A stretch of 64,000 nt of DNA from Oscillospiraceae bacterium (lineage in GTDB: Bacteria; Bacillota; Clostridia; Oscillospirales; Ruminococcaceae): positions 1 through 64,000 of the forward strand of contig CAAGJI010000065.1 of the NCBI GenBank assembly GCA_900770195.1, in the 5' to 3' direction. The notes beneath the pieces were generated by a model that did no database searches, was not told the origin of the DNA, and saw only the letters and a program-made list of their open reading frames with translations. Position numbers and translations under genes: made by a program. Below, in pieces: positions 59,115-64,000 of this stretch (positions within the stretch are counted from its first letter, which is position 1; every line of letters begins with the position of its first letter).

Positions 59115-60485
59115 TTACTTATCAGCTTTTGTTTCATTTGTAACATCCGTTTTAGCAACTGTTACAGCTTCTGTTGCAGCTGTTTCAGTCTGAGTTGTAG
59201 TGTTTTCTTTTTTATCTGTTTTCTTTGAATCAGACGCCGGATTTACGTCTTCAATAAGTGAATTTGCGTAATACTGTAAAACAATGATAGCATCGATTGA
59301 ATCTACCTTACCATCTTTGTTAAGGTCGCCTAAAGTAGTCTTTACAGCTTCAGGTTCTGTTGCTTCAGTCGGTTCAGTAGTTTCAGAAGCTTCTGTTGTT
59401 TCTGTTGCTTCAGTTTCTGATGATGCTTCCTGATTGTTCAGGATAATGCTGCTCATCGGATCATCTGCTGAAATGCTTGATTCATTTGTTTCTTCTGTAA
59501 GTTCTGTTGAAGATTCAGATGTTGTTTCTGTTATATCTGTCGTTTCTTCAGCGATTGCTGTTGTTTCTTCTGCTTCATCATCAAGACCAAGATATTCTGC
59601 GATGAATTTGTCAATCGGTTCATCAGTTCCTGCAAGTGTTTCTGAATAGTATATAAGGAGAAGTGTTGCATCAACTGAATTTATCTTGCCGTCTCCATTA
59701 AGATCGCCGTTTGCCTGTACCCATTCAGCATCATATTTAGCTGTATTTGACTTATTATCTTCATCTGCTGAATTGTTAAGCTTATCTTTCTTTGTGGTTG
59801 TTACGGCTGTTGTTACAGCTACTGTTTCTTTAGGGTTGTTTGTTGTTACAGCCTGAGAAGGTGTAGGATCAACAATTGATGATTTTGTTATTGTTGCAGA
59901 TATGTCATAACCGCCGAGGAGTTTCATATATGAATAAGCTGTTGTGCCTACTCCGTCAGCTGCTGATGAGTTGCTTGAAAGTGCTTTTTTCAAAGCATAA
60001 GGTCCGACAAGATGTGCCGCACCAACAAGTCCTGCAACTGTTACAGTCAATCCTTGATAATTTTTTCCAACATATGAAGATGCACCATTTGATACAAGAT
60101 ATGACCATATCTTTTTATGTACACGATAAACTGCATAATCCTGTGCAGCAGGTGACTTCAAAAATGTTTCTGCACTTGTTACACCATACTGTTTTGCAAG
60201 TGCTGTCCAGCTTCCGTTTGCATTCATAAATCCTGCATCTTGTAAAGCACTTGAACCAAGCTGCCATCTTCCAAGATAGTTACCGCCTCTTATATTGTAT
60301 TTATTACCTGATTCTCTTTTACCTAAGGCAAAAAGGAAATCGTCATATTGATCAGTATAAGCAGAGGCTGAAATACTGTTTGACGGCTTCTGTGTTAATA
60401 TTAGCTGTGAAAACACACAGCTGATTGTCATTATTGCTGTAACTGCAATAATGGCTGTTCTCTTTAATTTACTTCTAATATACAT
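59115..60485 (-). CDS. Secreted lysozyme-like protein with two separated dockerin-type repeats
   Basis: A 456-residue exported protein. Signal/anchor at about residues 1-40. The N-terminal domain (about 45-215) has FALGKRESGNKYNI, NYLGRWQLGSSALQDAGF and GAAHLVGPYALKKAL, similar to lysozyme-type or phage-tail muramidase-like domains, possibly with the catalytic Glu in KRESGN. Two calcium-loop repeats, GDLNGDGKINSVDATLLLIY and GDLNKDGKVDSIDAIIVLQY, are dockerin halves, but they are about 95 residues apart instead of adjacent. The linker is Glu/Thr/Ser-rich. ATG at 60485 has GAAAGGA upstream; an earlier in-frame start at 60533 is inside the promoter. Perfect promoter at 60517-60545. Confidence 0.78.
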   Translation of the reverse strand: MYIRSKLKRTAIIAVTAIMTISCVFSQLILTQKPSNSISASAYTDQYDDFLFALGKRESGNKYNIRGGNYLGRWQLGSSALQDAGFMNANGSWTALAKQYGVTSAETFLKSPAAQDYAVYRVHKKIWSYLVSNGASSYVGKNYQGLTVTVAGLVGAAHLVGPYALKKALSSNSSAADGVGTTAYSYMKLLGGYDISATITKSSIVDPTPSQAVTTNNPKETVAVTTAVTTTKKDKLNNSADEDNKSNTAKYDAEWVQANGDLNGDGKINSVDATLLLIYYSETLAGTDEPIDKFIAEYLGLDDEAEETTAIAEETTDITETTSESSTELTEETNESSISADDPMSSIILNNQEASSETEATETTEASETTEPTEATEPEAVKTTLGDLNKDGKVDSIDAIIVLQYYANSLIEDVNPASDSKKTDKKENTTTQTETAATEAVTVAKTDVTNETKADK

Positions 60486-60516
60486 AAGAATTCCTTTCTG
60501 TTTCACTACGGTTATC

Positions 60517-60545
60517 ATTATATCACTTTTCACTCAATTTGTCAA
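60517..60545 (-). promoter_or_regulatory. Perfect sigma70 promoter of the dockerin/lysozyme-like gene
   Basis: Minus strand TTGACA (60540-60545), 17 nt, TATAAT (60517-60522). Leader about 25 nt. Confidence 0.85.
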
Positions 60546-60726
60546 TATAAAAAAACTTGAATTTACGGCTTTTTTTTATTTTATTATGGTATATTAACGA
60601 AAATGGGCGTGATTTCGGTTACAATTTGTAACTTTTTGTTACTGATAAGCGTGCATATGAATTTTATTTTTCACACAGTTTACACTTTATTAAGCTTACA
60701 TTTTTTGGATATTTTGATTACTACTA

Positions 60727-60920
60727 TGAATGAGGAATTAGGAATTAATGTGTCAGCTGTTACTGACGGATTTTAAACCCCCTCCACCGCCTTACGGCGG
60801 TTCCCATCCCCCTTTTTTTCAGGGGAGATTAAATGGGGATTTTTTTATTAAACCTGCAAGGCTTGACTGAGGGATTTCAGATAAGTCGCCGACAGGTGAC
60901 TGTTTAATTCCTCATTATAT
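60727..60920. repeat. Dispersed composite repeat, diverged copy
   Basis: TGAATGAGGAATTAGGAATTAA word, GTCAGC-TGTTA-CTGAC hairpin, CCGCCTTACGGCGG hairpin, CCCCTTTTTTTCAGGGG, TTGACTGAGGG, GTCGCCGACAGGTGAC hairpin and TTCCTCATT word. The remainder of 60534-61045 holds an AT-rich spacer with a GTTAC/GTAAC hairpin near 60618-60632 and no gene. Confidence 0.65.
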
Positions 60921-61045
60921 AAAGTATAAAGGCTGAAATACTTGCTGTTTCACAAGTTTCATATTGAATGTATATAGTTTTATTGACCTATTTTATACAT
61001 ATGTAACAAATACAACAAAAAACATATTTTTCTTGAAAAAAACTA

Positions 61046-61074
61046 TTGACATTTCACAAATGGTGTGATATAAT
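61046..61074 (+). promoter_or_regulatory. Perfect sigma70 promoter of the 1-kb RNA unit
   Basis: TTGACA (61046-61051), 17 nt, TATAAT (61069-61074), with a TGTGA extended -10. Start near 61081 with ACCGAAAGGG. Confidence 0.88.
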
Positions 61075-61213
61075 ATAATCACCGAAAGGGAGATAAGAGA
61101 TACGAAAGAAAGTAACAACTGAAGTAATAACCTCAGCAGTTTATGATGATAGGTATCACGAACCTTTCGCAGAGCCAAATTTGAAAACGGTATCGGATAG
61201 GAGGATGGAACCA

Positions 61214-61276
61214 ATGGAATTAGAACCACAGCAGTTTCATATGCTTAAAATATCGTTTGATATGATGCATACCTGA
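61214..61276 (+). CDS. Short ORF within the 1-kb RNA (20 codons)
   Basis: ATG at 61214, AGGAGG 9 nt upstream (61199-61204), stop TGA at 61274-61276. The peptide is 20 residues, beginning MELEPQQFH and ending DMMHT. Its first context CCAATGGAAT matches the start context of the minimal ORFs further down. Part of it (61241-61252) is also one strand of the long-range helix, so it is coding in a structured RNA. No homologue known to me. Confidence 0.4.
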   Translation: MELEPQQFHMLKISFDMMHT

Positions 61277-61540
61277 TATAAATGAGTTGGTAATCTGACG
61301 GACATAGCGTTCCGAATTCAGACAGCGTGAAGTAACGTAGTATGATGGATGTATTGTGATGACGTTTTTGAAACTGTGTTTTGAAGATTTTGCTGGTGCA
61401 TTGGTATTTTAAGCATAGCAGAACGTACATTGAAAATGATGACGATTTTCAGTGGTAGCACGATTTAAATGTTATCGTTTCAGATAAATTAAATACCGAA
61501 CTAAACGACGTTGCGTTGTTTACATACAAAGTAATCTTTT

Positions 61541-62005
61541 GGAGGTACAGTCCCATGGCATTTTAATTGAGTCCCGATTTGTTGTTCGTGGACATAGGAA
61601 CTAAAACTTAAACCATAATAATTCTTTAAATATTTCACTATAAGAGTATGACAGCTTTAAAGAGTCATGACAGATGTACAGGTTTTTAGATATGAGGCTT
61701 TGAGACCGATGGAATAATTAGTATTAAATCATTTAACTTAAAAAAATTTTAGGAAAGGCTTGAGACCGATGGAATAATCTGCTTCAGATGTTCACTGAAA
61801 TTTGTTTAGAAAGGTGTGAGTCCGGTGGCATAATAATTTTAATGTTTCGACCAAAATAATTTTGAAAGGCTGAGTCCAATGGCATAGTTAGATTGCGTAT
61901 GTGAATAAAATTTTTAATGAAAGGGTGTAACCGGTGCAGTAACAGATGTGTTTTTTAATGGATTTAAATTTTTTGAACGAAAAGGTGGTTCCGATGAAGT
62001 GTTAA
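61541..62005 (+). repeat. Array of seven minimal ORFs (Shine-Dalgarno, start, 1-2 codons, stop)
   Basis: Start codons at 61555 (ATG GCA TTT TAA), 61709 (ATG GAA TAA), 61769 (ATG GAA TAA), 61825 (GTG GCA TAA), 61879 (ATG GCA TAG), 61934 (GTG CAG TAA) and 61994 (ATG AAG TGT TAA). Each is preceded by GGAGG, GAGG or (G)AAAGG 8-11 nt upstream. The last six starts are spaced 60, 56, 54, 55 and 60 nt. Shared block: AAAGG, then TGAG(A/T)CCG or similar, then the start. Spacers between units are A/T-rich. Variation keeps start, codon and stop. The peptide products would be Met-Ala-Phe, Met-Glu (twice), Met-Ala (twice), Met-Gln and Met-Lys-Cys. Confidence 0.7.
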
Positions 62006-62029
62006 CTTTAAAATTGAATATTTCAAGAT

Positions 62030-62079
62030 GATGCATTCGCTTTTTGATTGTTAAAAGTGGATGCATTATTTTTTGTTTT
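62030..62079 (+). terminator. Intrinsic terminator of the 1-kb RNA unit
   Basis: A 15-bp stem between 62030-62044 (GATGCATTCGCTTTT) and 62053-62067 (AAAAGTGGATGCATT) including three G-U pairs, 8-nt loop, then ATTTTTTGTTTT. Confidence 0.85.
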
Positions 62080-62188
62080 GGTGATGTAATAAATGCACAA
62101 ATAGTTTCAACTTTTAATGCTAATTTTGCATTTAAATTAAAAATATGCCCAAAAAAACATATTTTTTTTTGATTGTCAAAAAAAAGAC

Positions 62189-62217
62189 TTGACAAATCGC
62201 TTCAAATCGTTTATAAT
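62189..62217 (+). promoter_or_regulatory. Perfect sigma70 promoter of rpmH
   Basis: TTGACA (62189-62194), 17 nt, TATAAT (62212-62217), about 83 nt upstream of the rpmH start. Confidence 0.88.
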
Positions 62218-62306
62218 AGGTATAAAAGTATTTCTGTGAGTGTGGAATACTGCTTTATTTTTTAATTTATCATTTAATATTTGAATACAGAGAGGAGCAA
62301 GGGTAA

Positions 62307-62441
62307 ATGAAGAGAACTTACCAGCCAAAGAAAATACACAGAAAAAAAGAACATGGCTTTATGAAGAGAATGTCTACAAAGAACGGCAGAAAGGTTTTAG
62401 CTCGTAGGAGAGCAAAGGGCAGAGCAAAACTTACCTACTAA
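62307..62441 (+). CDS. rpmH: 50S ribosomal protein L34
   Basis: A 44-residue, highly basic ribosomal protein: MKRTYQPKKIHRKKEHGF, then NGRKVLARRRAKGRAKL, the complete L34 signature. It binds 23S rRNA in the large subunit. ATG at 62307 follows GAGGAG and GGG. First gene of the rpmH-rnpA-yidD-yidC run. Confidence 0.99.
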   Translation: MKRTYQPKKIHRKKEHGFMKRMSTKNGRKVLARRRAKGRAKLTY

Positions 62442-62447
62442 CGAGTC

Positions 62448-62484
62448 ACAAGACCACAACATGATTTGTTTGTGGTCTTTTTGT
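62448..62484 (+). terminator. Attenuating terminator between rpmH and rnpA
   Basis: AAGACCACAA (62450-62459) and TTGTGGTCTT (62470-62479), 10-nt loop, T-rich tail. Partial termination would allow more rpmH than rnpA transcript. Confidence 0.8.
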
Positions 62485-62542
62485 TTTATTGAAAGCCCTG
62501 ATATAACATAAACTTATTTTATAAATGAACGGAGATTTATTT

Positions 62543-62986
62543 ATGAATACTATTGTTCCTGTAACGGAAAATAAAATATTTTTGAGAGCCTACAAAAAGG
62601 GAAAGTCTTTTGTTTGTCCTCAGTTTATTGTTTATGTTATGAAAAATAAATACCGATATAAAAGACTTGGTATCACCGTTGGAAAAAAATGCGGAATTGC
62701 TGTTGCAAGGTCAAGATGCAGACGTGTTGTGCGTGTTATGTACAGAGAAAATTACGATATGATCCCTGCGGGATACGATATTATTATTGTTGCAAGAAAA
62801 CCTCTTGCAGATATGAACGCATCTGATGCATCTGAATTGTTTGCCAGCCAGACAAAGAGTTTTTTTGCTTCTTTTTCATCTAAAAACAGTGAAAAGAAAA
62901 AAAACGGAGAAATTAGCGGAGGAGAAAAAATTCCAAAGCCTGAAAATACAAATGATAATGTGAAAAAAACAGAATCCGCTCATTAA
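62543..62986 (+). CDS. rnpA: Ribonuclease P protein component
   Basis: A 147-residue basic protein that assists the RNase P RNA in tRNA 5' maturation. The RNR-type motif appears as VARSRCRRVVRVMYRENYD. The ATG at 62543 has GGAG 8 nt upstream; an earlier in-frame ATG at 62525 has none. The core is normal, but a Lys/Glu/Asn-rich tail of about 30 residues (KNSEKKKNGEISGGEKIP) makes it longer than most. Confidence 0.95.
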   Translation: MNTIVPVTENKIFLRAYKKGKSFVCPQFIVYVMKNKYRYKRLGITVGKKCGIAVARSRCRRVVRVMYRENYDMIPAGYDIIIVARKPLADMNASDASELFASQTKSFFASFSSKNSEKKKNGEISGGEKIPKPENTNDNVKKTESAH

Positions 62987-63004
62987 GAAAGAAAGTGTCT
63001 TGAA

Positions 63005-63241
63005 GTGAAATACTTGCTTATGTTGTTGGTAAAAGCATATAAAAAATTTATTTCACCGCTTTTTCCGCCTAAATGCAGATATTACCCGTCTTGTTCTTCT
63101 TATGCACTTGAAGCAATTTCAAAATTTGGTGCAGTTAAGGGTACTATCCTTGCGGTGTGGAGAATTTTAAGATGCAACCCTTGGAGTGAGGGCGGTATCG
63201 ACCCCGTTCCTGAAAGATTTACTTTGAAAAGAAATAAATAG
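63005..63241 (+). CDS. yidD: Membrane protein insertion efficiency factor YidD
   Basis: A 78-residue protein. The conserved core is PPKCRYYPSCSSYALEAI and WRILRCNPWSEGGIDPVP. It aids insertion by YidC. GTG start at 63005 with AAAGTGTCTTGAA upstream. It directly precedes yidC. Confidence 0.95.
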   Translation: MKYLLMLLVKAYKKFISPLFPPKCRYYPSCSSYALEAISKFGAVKGTILAVWRILRCNPWSEGGIDPVPERFTLKRNK

Positions 63242-63282
63242 AATTTTACACGAGAAAAAGCAAAGGAGAATTTTTTACTGCC

Positions 63283-64000
63283 ATGATGACTTTATATCAT
63301 ATTCTTGGTACTCCGTTTGGCTGGATTATGAAAATTATTTATGATCTCGTCAAAAATTATGGTGTGGCAATCATACTCTTTACGCTGTTTACAAAGATTA
63401 TCCTTTTCCCGATAACTTATAAACAGATGAAGAACGCTTCAAGAATGCAGCTTCTGAACCCTAAACTTGAGAAGCTTAGAAAAAGTTACAAGAATAATCC
63501 GCAGAAGCTTCAGGAAGAACAGATGAAACTGTATCAGGAAGAACATATAAATCCTATGGGTTCCTGTCTGCCTATGCTTCTTCAGTTTGTTATATTGTTC
63601 GGTGTCCTCGACGTTGTCTACAGACCTCTTACACATATTCTGAAAATAGGCAGCAGTATTATAGGCAGGGCAACAACAGCTCTTTCAGATGCAGGTATGT
63701 TTAAAGCCAGTTCTTTAAGAGATGAACTTTACATATTGAGTGCATCAAGTAATGATAAATATTCAGACCTTATTTCAAAAATTGACGGTTTGAACATAAA
63801 TGTTCTTCAGGATTTCTATGACAGATTCCAGATATTCGGAATACACCTTGGAGAACAGCCTACAATTCACCCTGATGTTTGGAATTTTGAGACGGTAGCA
63901 CTTGCTGCCATTCCGATTATTGCAGGTCTTTTACAACTTGTGCTTACTTTGATCAGCCAGATTCAGCAGAAGAAAACAAATCCGGCTGCTGCCCAGATGA
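63283..64000 (+). CDS. yidC: Membrane protein insertase YidC/Oxa1 (partial, runs off the edge)
   Basis: The first 239 residues of a membrane insertase that folds and inserts proteins with or without SecYEG. Seen: hydrophobic LYHILGTPFGWIMKIIYD at the N terminus, KNYGVAIILFTLFTKIILFP then KQMKNASRMQ, and NPMGSCLPMLLQFVILFGVLDV, plus a start to the later transmembrane part. ATG at 63283 or 63286, with GGAGA 14-17 nt upstream, rather long. No signal sequence, as usual for Gram-positive YidC. Confidence 0.93.
   Translation, partial: MMTLYHILGTPFGWIMKIIYDLVKNYGVAIILFTLFTKIILFPITYKQMKNASRMQLLNPKLEKLRKSYKNNPQKLQEEQMKLYQEEHINPMGSCLPMLLQFVILFGVLDVVYRPLTHILKIGSSIIGRATTALSDAGMFKASSLRDELYILSASSNDKYSDLISKIDGLNINVLQDFYDRFQIFGIHLGEQPTIHPDVWNFETVALAAIPIIAGLLQLVLTLISQIQQKKTNPAAAQM

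Larger units (their letters stand above)
61081..62079 (+). ncRNA. Large structured RNA transcription unit (about 1 kb), no conventional gene
   Basis: Bounded by a perfect promoter and a strong intrinsic terminator. Pairings visible: CGAAAGG (61083-61089) with CCTTTCG (61163-61169); GATAC (61099-61103) with GTATC (61153-61157); a 12-bp long-range helix ATGCTTAAAATA (61241-61252) with TATTTTAAGCAT (61405-61416); GAAAAT (61432-61437) with ATTTTC (61445-61450); AACGACG (61504-61510) with CGTTGTT (61514-61520). No frame over about 21 codons has a good ribosome site. The size and complexity of the 5' half resemble large ornate RNAs such as ROOL (known from rumen bacteria), but I cannot confirm a family. 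It is not RNase P RNA, tmRNA, SRP or 6S by sequence. Confidence 0.72.

Noticed and set aside
61245..61430. Minus-strand frames inside the 1-kb RNA
   Set aside because: No promoter or ribosome site on that strand, and the plus-strand promoter/terminator pair explains the region.
61081..62079. Known housekeeping RNA (RNase P, tmRNA, 6S or SRP RNA)
   Set aside because: None of the conserved sequence blocks of these RNAs was found.
61914..62195. Minus-strand frame of 93 codons across the RNA terminator
   Set aside because: Covers the terminator and the rpmH promoter; A/T-rich frame without start context.
1..64000. tRNA or rRNA genes
   Set aside because: No T-loop/anticodon cloverleaf pattern or rRNA segment was recognised on either strand by reading; a tRNAscan run would settle it.

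Overview
The window is a low-GC (about one third G+C by eye) Firmicutes chromosome segment around the replication origin. The best guess is a Ruminococcus-type member of the Oscillospiraceae. Evidence: a GH9 cellulase with a dockerin, a second secreted protein with two dockerin-type repeats, a SpoVAC-like sporulation protein, GLUG-repeat secreted proteins, and the gene order dnaA-dnaN-S4-recF-remB-gyrB-gyrA. Promoters are mostly near-perfect TTGACA-17-TATAAT. No tRNA or rRNA gene was seen.

Layout. 1-100: edge of a possible HsdS gene. 250-3687: Na+/solute symporter, NSS transporter and a small [2Fe-2S] protein. 3820-9468: dockerin-bearing GH9 endoglucanase, a nucleotidyltransferase-like protein and a GLUG-repeat secreted protein. 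9604-18090: an MsmX-type ABC ATPase, a pseudouridine synthase, NrdR, ferredoxin, 4-alpha-glucanotransferase, a peptidase S66 protein and a HAD phosphatase. 18143-28143 (minus strand): the replication block. The dnaA-dnaN spacer holds an origin-unwinding architecture: a TAG-type DnaA-trio run beside an AT-rich stretch. 28150-29250: dnaA promoter, DnaA-box-like repeats and a probable small RNA. 29253-32249: a rhodanese/TtcA-like fusion and a DUF6311 membrane protein. 32640-39541: a decayed prophage head-gene block (terS, terL with an in-frame ochre codon, portal with an ATT start, capsid, protease, connectors, frameshifted tail protein). 39562-48830: SpoVAC, mutarotase, purine nucleoside phosphorylase, flippase, an ECF sigma/membrane-protein pair, ROK kinase, mannose-6-phosphate isomerase, GH25 lysozyme. 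48839-51792: nadB-lexA-nadC. 52002-55662: rsuA-rnhA-holB-ricT-queH. 55717-60485: UDP-sugar pyrophosphorylase, phosphoesterase, lipoprotein, and the dockerin/lysozyme-like protein. 61046-62079: a stand-alone ~1-kb transcription unit without a conventional gene. 62307-64000: rpmH-rnpA-yidD-yidC, reading away from the origin.

The most unusual region is 61046-62079. A perfect promoter (TTGACA-17-TATAAT) and a strong intrinsic terminator bracket a probably structured RNA. Its 3' half carries seven units, the last six spaced 54-60 nt apart, each a Shine-Dalgarno-like sequence, 8-11 nt, a start codon, one or two sense codons and a stop (Met-Glu, Met-Glu, Met-Ala, Met-Ala, Met-Gln, Met-Ala-Phe, Met-Lys-Cys). 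Start, codon and stop vary between units while the start-codon-stop arrangement is kept. This looks like an array of minimal ORFs.

Second is a family of composite intergenic repeats (about ten copies). They are built from exchangeable hairpin modules, with stems preserved by compensatory changes, and one copy has terminal inverted repeats. One copy sits inside the prophage remnant and one touches the 3' end of deoD. Third are two candidate small RNAs (28612-28760 and 58731-58815, both minus) sharing an unpaired CCTCTTTC tract complementary to Shine-Dalgarno sequences.
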